A DNA stretch of 64,000 bases from Pedobacter panaciterrae (GTDB lineage: Bacteria > Bacteroidota > Bacteroidia > Sphingobacteriales > Sphingobacteriaceae): NCBI RefSeq assembly GCF_001636695.1, contig NZ_LGEL01000003.1:1-64000 (forward strand), given 5' to 3'. The position numbers and the translations under genes are program-made. The notes beneath the pieces are model-generated. The model did no database searches and was not told the origin of the DNA. It worked only from the letters and a program-made list of their open reading frames with translations. Below are positions 35,662-43,265 of the stretch, piece by piece. Position 1 is the stretch's first letter; each line of letters begins with the position of its first letter.

Positions 35662-35681
35662 CCAACCGTGAAACTGCCGTG

Positions 35682-35916
35682 TATATTTGCCATTAAGTTT
35701 CTACACATTGGGGATATTATTTCCCCCTTAAATATTTGGCACACTTTGATAAAAAATACACATAATGCTATATATAAGACAGTTAACTCTAAAAATAGAA
35801 CCATATAACAGATTGGCCTACTAATTGCAATTACCTACATGTTATCAGTCATTTATGAATGGTAATAAACAATAGGGATGATTATCCTCGTTATCGTAAG
35901 ATAGCGAGGATTTTTT
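35682..35916 (+). ncRNA. Possible small transcribed RNA or untranslated leader ending in a terminator
   Basis: The 445-base gap 35662-36106 holds no convincing gene. A TATATTTG element (35682-35689), not backed by a TTG at -33, is followed about 195 bases later by a hairpin (ATCCTCGTTATC 35884-35895 / GATAGCGAGGAT 35900-35911) with a TTTTTT tail, the layout of a small RNA. Two more hairpins follow: 35950-35973 (ATTAAAAAGG / CCTTTTTAAT) and 35986-36011 (AACCCTGTCT / AGACAGGGTT). They could instead be terminators of radA or parts of the lemA leader. Confidence 0.3.
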
Positions 35917-36106
35917 CATTTTAAGCCAAAGGAATTGTATTTTAGAGCCATTAAAAAGGTTCTCCTTTTTAATATTGATTGATTAAACCCTGTCTTCTCC
36001 GAGACAGGGTTATTTATACCATAACCCGTCAAAAAAATAATTGTGGCCTGAGAATGTTAAATTTTAATATATTTAAATATTCAAGAACCTCTTAACCCTT
36101 ATAATA

Positions 36107-36664
36107 ATGATTATAGTTGCGATTATCATCCTGGTGATATTAATTTTTGGGATCGGCATATACAATTCGCTTATTGGCAAAAAAAACCAGGTAGCCAATG
36201 CCTTTTCTGCAATTGATGCTATGCTGAAAAAACGTTTTGATTTGTTGCCCAACTTAATTGAAACCGTAAAACAGTATATGCAATACGAAGGAGACCTATT
36301 GACCAAGGTAGTTGAATTGCGTGCTAAAGCCAGTAGTCCAAACTTAAGTAACGACGAAAGGTTAGACCTCGACAAGCAATTAGGCTCAAGCATAAAGGGT
36401 TTGATGGTAAACGTAGAGAATTATCCAGACCTAAAAGCAAACCAGAACTTCCTGAATCTACAAAGTACCTGGACAGAAAGTGAAGAGCAAATTGCCGCAG
36501 CAAGACGGGCTTATAACTCCTCAGTTACAGACTATAATAATGCAATTATGATGTTCCCCGGTAGCATTTTTGCCGGAATGATGAACTATCAGTCTATCCC
36601 TGTGCTGGCAAACACAGAGGAAGAGCGTAAAAACATAAGTGCAAAAGATCTTTTCAATAGCTAA
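36107..36664 (+). CDS. lemA: LemA-family protein
   Basis: A 185-residue protein with one N-terminal membrane helix (MIIVAIIILVILIFGIGIYN) followed by LIGKKNQVANAFSAIDAMLKKRFDLLPNLIETVKQYM, the core of the LemA family, a cytoplasmic-side four-helix bundle with unknown role. Typical C-terminal block AYNSSVTDYNNAIMMFPGSIFAGM is present. Its stop overlaps the next start (TAATG), so it is coupled to the DUF3137 gene, the same pairing seen widely in bacteria. Confidence 0.95.
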   Translation: MIIVAIIILVILIFGIGIYNSLIGKKNQVANAFSAIDAMLKKRFDLLPNLIETVKQYMQYEGDLLTKVVELRAKASSPNLSNDERLDLDKQLGSSIKGLMVNVENYPDLKANQNFLNLQSTWTESEEQIAAARRAYNSSVTDYNNAIMMFPGSIFAGMMNYQSIPVLANTEEERKNISAKDLFNS

Positions 36665-37629
36665 TGGCAGAAGAAGCTGCAACAGGAACCTCTTTACAAA
36701 ATGCACTTAATGACCTTGAAGTACAGAGAAAAAAGGTTTATGATTTAAAAACAAAAGCCTACATTTTTCTTGCCTTAGGAGTGATCCTTATCGCTATTGG
36801 CATTGTACTTGGCAGCCTGGTAATTGCGGGAGCTATAATTGGAGGCGCTTTGATAATTACATCTATTGTTTTTTTCAGCAGTTCCAGTCAAAAGTTTAAT
36901 GATTACAGACATGAATTTAAACAGAGGGTAGTTTCCACAACATTAAAATCCATTGATCCAAGCTTAGAGATTGAATATAAATATGGGCTGCCAGAAAGCG
37001 ACTTCATTAACTCTCAACTATTCACTCAGCGCCCGGACAGATATAGCAGCGAGGATCAAATCTATGGCAATGCAGGAAAGACACGCTTCTCTTTCTCAGA
37101 GGTTCATGCTGAATACAAAACTGAGACACAAACAAAAAATGGCCGACAAGAACATTGGCATACCATTTTAAAAGGGATCGTATTTTGCGCCGATTTCAAC
37201 AAACATTTTAATGGGCTAACCGTAGTTAAGCCAAAGGACATGGGAAGCACACTAAGCGCTTGGATATCGGATAAGATACCAATCCTCTCCTCATCAGGCA
37301 AACAACTAGTAAAGCTGGAGAATATAGAATTTAACAGGACCTTTGTTACTTACTCAACTGATCAGGTTGAAGCCAGATACATTCTTACTCCGGCTATGAT
37401 GGAACGTCTATGTGAACTAAACGACAAAAGTAAGGCTACAATTTCTGTATCTTTTATCGGCTCTTACGTTTACATTGCCTTTCCATTAGAAAAAGACTAT
37501 TTTGAGCCTCCAGTATTTAACAGTCTTCTTACCACCAAATCACTAGATGAAGATCTTAACATCATTCGCTTTATGTATGCAATTATTAGCGAACTGGATC
37601 TTAATACCAGAATCTGGGGAAAAGAATAA
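36664..37629 (+). CDS. DUF3137-family membrane protein
   Basis: A 321-residue protein with two adjacent hydrophobic segments near residues 35-70 (FLALGVILIAIGIVLGSLVIAGAIIGGALIITSIVFF) and a long soluble C-terminal part with FSEVHAEYKTETQTKNGRQEHWHTILKGIVFCADFNKHFNG, characteristic of DUF3137. Function unknown; the partner LemA suggests a joint role at the membrane. A terminator follows the stop. Confidence 0.85.
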   Translation: MAEEAATGTSLQNALNDLEVQRKKVYDLKTKAYIFLALGVILIAIGIVLGSLVIAGAIIGGALIITSIVFFSSSSQKFNDYRHEFKQRVVSTTLKSIDPSLEIEYKYGLPESDFINSQLFTQRPDRYSSEDQIYGNAGKTRFSFSEVHAEYKTETQTKNGRQEHWHTILKGIVFCADFNKHFNGLTVVKPKDMGSTLSAWISDKIPILSSSGKQLVKLENIEFNRTFVTYSTDQVEARYILTPAMMERLCELNDKSKATISVSFIGSYVYIAFPLEKDYFEPPVFNSLLTTKSLDEDLNIIRFMYAIISELDLNTRIWGKE

Positions 37630-37646
37630 AATTAGTTATAAATAAA

Positions 37647-37666
37647 AAAGTCCCTTTCGGGACTTT
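37647..37666. terminator. Bidirectional terminator between the DUF3137 gene and carB
   Basis: AAAGTCCC / GGGACTTT with a TTTC loop. On the minus strand, the side of carB, the stem is followed by a run of T; on the plus strand by TATATTAT. It probably serves both convergent genes. Confidence 0.75.
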
Positions 37667-37669
37667 ATA

Positions 37670-40486
37670 TTATTTAGATAAATACATTGATTTTTCTTTC
37701 ACAAGCTGTCTGAAGTAAGGATCTTCAGTGTCTTTGATAAATCTGATGGACTCCCCTGTCGACTTCATTTCCGGGCCCAATTCTTTGGTAACCTCAGGGA
37801 ATTTGTAGAAAGAGAAAACAGGCTCTTTAATTGCATAACCTTCCAGTTTACGCTCGATGGTAAAATCTTTCAGTTTATTGACACCTAGCATCACTTTAGC
37901 GGCAATGTTGATGTAAGGAACATCATAAGCCTTAGCAATGAAAGGAACAGTTCTTGACGCTCTTGGATTGGCTTCAATTACATATACTTTTTCGTCTTTA
38001 ACTGCAAACTGAATGTTTAACAAACCGATTACATTTAAGGCTCTCGCAATCTTTTTAGAGTAAGTCTCCATGTCGTTCATTACCTTTTCAGACAAACTGA
38101 AAGGCGGCAATACAGCACTAGAGTCTCCAGAGTGAATACCAGCCGGCTCGATATGCTCCATCAATCCCACAATATGAACGTCTTCGCCATCACTGATCGA
38201 ATCAGATTCGGTTTCTTCCGCTCTGTCCAGGAAGTGGTCAATCAGTACGCGGTTACCCGGAAGGTCACCTAGTAATTTAACAACGGCCTTTTCAAGATCT
38301 TCATCGTTGATTACGATGCTCATCCCCTGTCCACCCAATACATAACTTGGTCTAACCAATACCGGATACCCCACTTCATTTGCTACAACAATTGCTTCTT
38401 CAGCATTTTCTGCAACACCATATTTTGGATAAGGAATGTCCAATTCTTTAAGCAAGTCAGAGAAACGTCCCCTGTCTTCAGCAACATCCATATCGTTATA
38501 AGAAGTACCAATAATCTTTATGCCGTTCTCCTGGAGCTTCTCAGCCATTTTTAAAGCCGTCTGACCACCCAATTGAACAATAACACCTACAGGATCCTCC
38601 AACTCGATGATTTCACGTACATGCTCCCAGAATACCGGCTCAAAGTATAGCTTATCAGCCATATTAAAGTCTGTAGACACTGTCTCAGGGTTACAATTGA
38701 TCATGATTGCTTCAAAGCCACTCTCTTTAGCAGCAAGCAAACCATGCACACAAGAGTAATCGAATTCTATACCCTGACCAATACGGTTAGGGCCAGATCC
38801 CAATACAATTACTTTCTTTTTATCTGAACGAAGAGATTCATTCTCTTCTTCAAAAGTAGAATAGTAATAAGGCGTTTGTGCAGCAAACTCAGCAGCACAA
38901 GTATCCACCATTTTATAAACACGTTTAATGCCTAATGACTTTCTGCGCTCATAAACTTCGTCTTCCGTTACATTTCCTAACAGATAAGCAATCTGAATAT
39001 CAGAGAAACCTTTCTGCTTTAAAGTAAAGAAGAAATCTTTAGGAATATTATTTAGCGAATAACGTTTCAATTCTGTCTCCAGCTGAACCAATTCATGTAT
39101 TTGTGATAGGAACCATTTATCAATACGCGTAACTTTACGGATTGACTCCAATGGCACACCCATACTCATGGCATCTTTAATCAGGAACAAACGATTCCAG
39201 CTTGGATGCTCAAGACCATACATAATCTCTTCGATACTGCGGTTATGTTTACCATCAGCACCTAAACCAGCTCTGCCAATTTCCAAACTCTGACAAGCTT
39301 TTTGTATCGCCTCAATAAAAGTACGTCCGATGGCCATTACTTCACCTACAGATTTCATCTGCAAGCCCAACTCCATGTTCGCCCCTTTGAATTTATCGAA
39401 GTTCCAACGTGGAACTTTCACAATTACATAATCAAGTGTTGGCTCAAAATATGCAGATGTAGTTTTTGTAATTTGGTTTTCCAGCTCATCCAGGTTATAA
39501 CCTATAGCCAGTTTAGCGGCTATTTTAGCAATCGGATAACCTGTAGCCTTACTGGCCAATGCCGATGAACGCGAAACCCTTGGGTTAATCTCGATTGCAA
39601 TGATCTCGTCATTATCCGGATTTACCGAGAACTGTACATTACAACCACCTGCGAAGTTTCCGATCGCGCGCATCATTTTGATCGCCTGGTTACGCATATC
39701 CTGGTAGCAACGATCAGACAATGTCATGGCCGGCGCCACAGTGATCGAGTCGCCTGTGTGAATACCCATTGGATCGAAATTTTCAATAGAACAGATGATG
39801 ATTACATTGTCATTACTGTCCCTCAACAACTCCAATTCGTATTCTTTCCAGCCTAAAACCGCTTGTTCTACCAATACCTCATGTGTTGGAGAAGCCTCAA
39901 GTCCGCGTTTTAAAGCCTGGTCAAATTCTTCTTTCTTGTGTACAAAACCACCACCAAAGCCACCTAAGGTATAAGAAGGACGAATTACCAATGGATAACC
40001 TATTAACTGAGCTGCTTCTTTACCTTCCAGGAAAGAGTTGGCAATTTTTGAAGTTGCTACCCCTACGCCTATATCAACCATCAACTGGCGGAAGGCTTCA
40101 CGGTTTTCCGTTTTTTCGATTGCAGCAACATCAACACCAATCACCCGCACGCCATATTTCTCCCAAATCCCACGTTCAGAGGCTTCAATACAAAGATTCA
40201 AGGCCGTTTGACCACCCATGGTAGGCAATACAGCATCTATTTTACGTTCTTGTAAGATCTGCTCGATAGAATCTACTGTCAATGGCCACAGGTAAACATG
40301 ATCACCGATTACTTTATCGGTCATAATGGTTGCAGGATTGGAGTTGATGATCGAAACTTCGATTCCCTCTTCTTTTAAAGATAAGGCGGCTTGAGATCCT
40401 GAGTAGTCAAATTCACAAGCTTGACCGATGATGATAGGACCCGATCCGATGATGAGTACCGAGCGTATGGAGGTGTCTTTAGGCAT
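37670..40486 (-). CDS. carB: Carbamoyl-phosphate synthase large subunit, without the allosteric domain
   Basis: A 938-residue synthetase that makes carbamoyl phosphate for pyrimidine and arginine synthesis. Two ATP-grasp halves are visible: IGSGPIIIGQACEFDYSGSQ ... RVIGVDVAAIEKTENR ... NPRVSRSSALASKATGYPIA for the first, and GSGPNRIGQGIEFDYSCVH ... NPRASRTVPFIAKAYDVPY for the second. It ends soon after FPEVTKELGPEMKSTGE, where enterobacterial CarB continues for about 130 residues as the methylglyoxal-synthase-like allosteric domain. UMP and ornithine control through that domain is therefore not expected. The small subunit gene carA is not in the window. A promoter and leader hairpin are predicted upstream. 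Confidence 0.97.
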   Translation of the reverse strand: MPKDTSIRSVLIIGSGPIIIGQACEFDYSGSQAALSLKEEGIEVSIINSNPATIMTDKVIGDHVYLWPLTVDSIEQILQERKIDAVLPTMGGQTALNLCIEASERGIWEKYGVRVIGVDVAAIEKTENREAFRQLMVDIGVGVATSKIANSFLEGKEAAQLIGYPLVIRPSYTLGGFGGGFVHKKEEFDQALKRGLEASPTHEVLVEQAVLGWKEYELELLRDSNDNVIIICSIENFDPMGIHTGDSITVAPAMTLSDRCYQDMRNQAIKMMRAIGNFAGGCNVQFSVNPDNDEIIAIEINPRVSRSSALASKATGYPIAKIAAKLAIGYNLDELENQITKTTSAYFEPTLDYVIVKVPRWNFDKFKGANMELGLQMKSVGEVMAIGRTFIEAIQKACQSLEIGRAGLGADGKHNRSIEEIMYGLEHPSWNRLFLIKDAMSMGVPLESIRKVTRIDKWFLSQIHELVQLETELKRYSLNNIPKDFFFTLKQKGFSDIQIAYLLGNVTEDEVYERRKSLGIKRVYKMVDTCAAEFAAQTPYYYSTFEEENESLRSDKKKVIVLGSGPNRIGQGIEFDYSCVHGLLAAKESGFEAIMINCNPETVSTDFNMADKLYFEPVFWEHVREIIELEDPVGVIVQLGGQTALKMAEKLQENGIKIIGTSYNDMDVAEDRGRFSDLLKELDIPYPKYGVAENAEEAIVVANEVGYPVLVRPSYVLGGQGMSIVINDEDLEKAVVKLLGDLPGNRVLIDHFLDRAEETESDSISDGEDVHIVGLMEHIEPAGIHSGDSSAVLPPFSLSEKVMNDMETYSKKIARALNVIGLLNIQFAVKDEKVYVIEANPRASRTVPFIAKAYDVPYINIAAKVMLGVNKLKDFTIERKLEGYAIKEPVFSFYKFPEVTKELGPEMKSTGESIRFIKDTEDPYFRQLVKEKSMYLSK

Positions 40487-40576
40487 AAGGCTTTAAAAAG
40501 TCTAAAGTTATAAGGGTAAAAAATGCAATTATTGTAGACTGGAATCGTCTTAGAGATTTCTTTGATATCATTAAAG

Positions 40577-40608
40577 ATCCCCGACTCTTCTGTCGGGATG
40601 CAAAGTTA
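40577..40608 (-). promoter_or_regulatory. Predicted -7 element and 5' hairpin of carB
   Basis: TAACTTTG (40608-40601, minus strand) followed within a few bases by the stem CCCGAC / GTCGGG with flanking AT pairs (40577-40599). The start point would fall at or just before the hairpin. No clear -33 TTG is seen. Confidence 0.4.
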
Positions 40609-40658
40609 CGCTTTTGAACATTAAAAATCAGGTATTTTTTCAAAAACCCATATAAATA

Positions 40659-40685
40659 GAAAAAGGGGCCAAATGCCCCTCTTTT
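40659..40685 (-). terminator. Terminator of the 105-residue exported protein gene
   Basis: On the minus strand AGAGGGGC, a short loop, then GCCCCTTTTT. It lies about 20 bases beyond the stop at 40705. Confidence 0.65.
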
Positions 40686-40704
40686 CAATGTTTAATCTAA
40701 AGAA

Positions 40705-41022
40705 TTATTGTTCTAGTTTTATTTCTCCAACATCGGTTACTGTACTGTCAACCACAGCAACATTCTCTACCGATTTATCTTTATACGGAGCTTTAGCTTT
40801 AACCCATACAGTATAGGTGCCCGGTTTTACATTATTGATGGTAAAATTACCACCACTAAGATCCCCTTTTAATGTATCCGTTCCTGATACGGCAACAACC
40901 TGTACCGCACTATCTGCAGGAGATACTTTACCTTTAATTCCGCCATCCTTAACGGTAACGAAAGCTAATAATAGCAACGAAAACGCCGCAATTACTAAAA
41001 AATTTACACTTAAATTTTTCAT
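40705..41022 (-). CDS. Small exported protein with a carboxypeptidase-regulatory-like (prealbumin-fold) domain
   Basis: A 105-residue protein: signal MKNLSVNFLVIAAFSLLLLAF, then one domain (GIKGKVSPADSAVQVVAVSG ... GNFTINNVKPGTYTVWVKA) matching the CarboxypepD_reg-like fold normally found at the N terminus of TonB receptors. Here it stands alone. It may bind a surface glycan or protein. Role unknown; its own terminator follows. Confidence 0.75.
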   Translation of the reverse strand: MKNLSVNFLVIAAFSLLLLAFVTVKDGGIKGKVSPADSAVQVVAVSGTDTLKGDLSGGNFTINNVKPGTYTVWVKAKAPYKDKSVENVAVVDSTVTDVGEIKLEQ

Positions 41023-41291
41023 AGGAATTTGATTTTTCCGACTAAATAAACTAGCCTGTTTATATTATTCGGCATTATTCAACCATCAATTAATTAGTAT
41101 CATTATTCCATACCATACTATCTCTTTAAGCGTTATTTAACTACAAACAGCTACCCGAATTGTTTTTATAAATTTTAAAAACAGATACAACAAGCTGATG
41201 ATTATCTAAAATTTCTGTATATAATTAACTACAAAACTTTGATCAAATGCATGTATTAAAGGCATGGAATAACATTTGCGTATTCTCAACT

Positions 41292-41813
41292 ATGAAAAAG
41301 ATATTACCAATTTTATTTGCAATCACTGTAATTGTGGCTGGTTGCGGAACAGTACAATCCATTATTAAATCAACATTCCCTTACACTGCAACAATAGTTA
41401 TTCCTGCTTCGAGCAAAAGCAATACTCCAATATCTGCAAAGTCCGCTGCAACAAGTTTTGACGATGTTTTTGGAAACAAAAACGGTACGAATTATATAAA
41501 GGAAATTAGAATTGCTTCTGCAAAAATGATTGCCAGTAATCCCAGCAATAAGAGTTTAGGCATGTTTAAGTCCGTAAAACTTTTTGTATCGAACAGTAAT
41601 GGTGATGAGGTCATGGTTGCGTCAAGAAGCGACATACAGGAAAACATTGGCTCTGACCTTGCGTTAGATATAGACAATTCAAAGTTTTTGGACGACTACA
41701 TTAAAGGTACTAGTCTAAGCGTGAGAATTGAATACGTATTAAGAAACAATACCACAAGCGATGTGAGCATAAGAACCTCTATTGGTTTCACATCGTCGCC
41801 TAAAGCGCAATAG
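41292..41813 (+). CDS. Lipoprotein of unknown function
   Basis: A 173-residue protein with signal MKKILPILFAITVIVAG-C, Cys at residue 18. The mature part is rich in Ser, Asn and Lys and predicted mostly beta (TATIVIPASSKSNTP; KEIRIASAKMIASNP; SLSVRIEYVLRNN). I do not recognise the family. The ATG at 41292 is chosen because it begins the signal peptide; an upstream ATG at 41247 would disrupt it. A terminator follows. Confidence 0.7.
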   Translation: MKKILPILFAITVIVAGCGTVQSIIKSTFPYTATIVIPASSKSNTPISAKSAATSFDDVFGNKNGTNYIKEIRIASAKMIASNPSNKSLGMFKSVKLFVSNSNGDEVMVASRSDIQENIGSDLALDIDNSKFLDDYIKGTSLSVRIEYVLRNNTTSDVSIRTSIGFTSSPKAQ

Positions 41814-41839
41814 AAGATAAATAGTTTGTTTGGTTTATT

Positions 41840-41877
41840 ATCCGGCATGGAATTCCTTCCTGTCGGATTTTTTTTAC
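41840..41877 (+). terminator. Terminator after the lipoprotein gene
   Basis: ATCCGGCA / TGTCGGAT (eight pairs including one G-T) with a 13-base loop, then eight T. Confidence 0.75.
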
Positions 41878-41886
41878 TTTTGACAA

Positions 41887-42501
41887 ATGTTCGATGTTTT
41901 AAGGGATAGTTTCACCCAGTTATTTTTACAAACAGGTTTGCTAGAGTGGCTAGGTGTTTTCACCGGCATACTTTGCGTATGGCTTGCTGCTAAAAACAAT
42001 ATATACAACTGGCCTATTGCCATAGTTAGTGTTGTTATCTATATATTCATCTTCTTCGAATCGAAGCTGTATGCCGATATGGGGCTGCAGTTTTACTTTT
42101 TTGCAATGAACCTTTATGGCTGGTATTTCTGGAGTAAAAACAGAAATAACCCTGAATCATCCAGACCAATTGCAATCATTACCAGAAACGAAATTATGCT
42201 GTCTATTCTGGGAGTAATTGTTTTCACATTAATACTTGGCTTTGTACTTAAAAAAAATACAGATGCCTCTTTTCCATTTTTGGATAGCTTTTGCACGGCC
42301 TGTAGTTTAATAGCTCAAATATTTCTTGCAAGAAAGGTATTACAAAACTGGCTGATCTGGATTTTTGTTGATATAATATATGTTGGCATGTACATTTCAA
42401 AAGACCTGTACGCTACCGCAATCATGTATGCATTGTATGTTTACATTGCTTCGGTAGGCTATTTAGATTGGAGGAGAACCTACCGTGAACAGACCCATTA
42501 A
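41887..42501 (+). CDS. PnuC-family permease, probable thiamine transporter (PnuT-like)
   Basis: A 204-residue membrane protein with about seven hydrophobic segments, including WLGVFTGILCVWLAAKNNIYNWPIAIVSVVIYIFIFFESKLYADMGLQFYFFAMNLYGWYFW, the family core. PnuC proteins carry nicotinamide riboside, PnuT thiamine and PnuX riboflavin. The neighbouring TPP riboswitch, TonB receptor and thiE favour thiamine. Substrate is inferred from context only. A TACTTTTG element ends four bases before the ATG. Its 3' end overlaps the next gene by 17 bases. Confidence 0.85.
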   Translation: MFDVLRDSFTQLFLQTGLLEWLGVFTGILCVWLAAKNNIYNWPIAIVSVVIYIFIFFESKLYADMGLQFYFFAMNLYGWYFWSKNRNNPESSRPIAIITRNEIMLSILGVIVFTLILGFVLKKNTDASFPFLDSFCTACSLIAQIFLARKVLQNWLIWIFVDIIYVGMYISKDLYATAIMYALYVYIASVGYLDWRRTYREQTH

Positions 42502-43018
42502 AAAGATAGCTATCGTTGGTCCGGAGAGTACCGGAAAATCAACCATTACCCAACAGCTCGCTAAACATTACAATACTCTCTGGGTACCGGAATATGCCCG
42601 GTATTACTGTGCAGCATTAACCGAACCATGTAATCTGCAGGATGAGGTAAACATGTTTCATGGGCAATTGGCCCTCGAAGATTCTATACTTGCCATAGCT
42701 GAAAAAGAGTTAATTTTCTGTGATACTACCTTCATTACTGTAAAGATATGGAGTGATGAGGTTTTTGGAGAGACCCCAAAGATTGTTCTCGATGCACTCC
42801 CTAAATACAATTACGATTTATACTTACTCATGGATATTGATCTGCCCTGGCAAGAAGATCCCCTGCGTGATTTTCCACATAAACGAGAGCATTTCATGCA
42901 AGTGTGGCATCAGGAACTTAAGGCCTTAAATGCAGTGTACGTCAAAGTAGGAGGACAAGCAGAAGAAAGACTAAACAATGCAATTACAGCAGTTCAAGCG
43001 TTTCTAAAAAACAGCTAA
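42485..43018 (+). CDS. NadR-like P-loop kinase/ATPase, probable vitamin kinase
   Basis: A 177-residue AAA-type P-loop protein. It begins with GTG and reads MNRPIKKIAIVGPESTGKSTITQQLAKHY, then VPEYARYYCAAL and FCDTTFITVKIW, as in the kinase domain of NadR. In Bacteroidota such proteins accompany PnuT and are thought to trap the vitamin by phosphorylation. Here it overlaps the permease gene by 17 bases, so uptake and trapping are coupled. Thiamine phosphorylation is an inference; nicotinamide riboside is the alternative. Confidence 0.83.
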   Translation: MNRPIKKIAIVGPESTGKSTITQQLAKHYNTLWVPEYARYYCAALTEPCNLQDEVNMFHGQLALEDSILAIAEKELIFCDTTFITVKIWSDEVFGETPKIVLDALPKYNYDLYLLMDIDLPWQEDPLRDFPHKREHFMQVWHQELKALNAVYVKVGGQAEERLNNAITAVQAFLKNS

Positions 43019-43073
43019 TACCCTCGTAAAATCCACTTATTGAAAACAAATTTACACTGATAAAAAAAATCAA

Positions 43074-43081
43074 TACCTTTG
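43074..43081 (+). promoter_or_regulatory. Predicted -7 element upstream of the TPP riboswitch
   Basis: TACCTTTG, 10-12 bases before the riboswitch. The transcript would start close to the 5' edge of the aptamer. A -33 TTG at exact spacing is not obvious. Confidence 0.5.
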
Positions 43082-43089
43082 TACCATCA

Positions 43090-43242
43090 AAAAGGGGTGC
43101 CTTGTTTTGTAAAAAACACGAAAACAGGCTGAGAGCATACCCATTATATCTGTTACAGATATATGCACCTGATCCGGATAATGCCGGCGGAGGGATTGGA
43201 GTTATGGAGTTTAACTGGGCTGTAAGTACCCCTTACTTGCAG
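43090..43242 (+). promoter_or_regulatory. TPP (THI-box) riboswitch with downstream hairpin
   Basis: The aptamer signature is complete: GGGGTGCC (43094-43101), GGCTGAGA (43127-43134), ACCTGATCCGGATAATGCC (43167-43185) and GGCGGAGGGA (43186-43195). Downstream a hairpin (CTGTAAGT 43220-43227 / ACTTGCAG 43235-43242) has the seven-base loop ACCCCTT, the exact complement of AAGGGGT (43092-43098) in the aptamer's 5' strand. There is no T run, so control is more likely at translation of the receptor gene that starts at 43266. Confidence 0.93.
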
Positions 43243-43265
43243 TGGTTTAACTAAAAAACAATAAA

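Noticed and set aside
35568-35804. Minus-strand frame of 78 codons across the end of radA
   Set aside because: It overlaps the conserved radA C terminus and continues into the hairpin-rich gap with no recognisable protein features.
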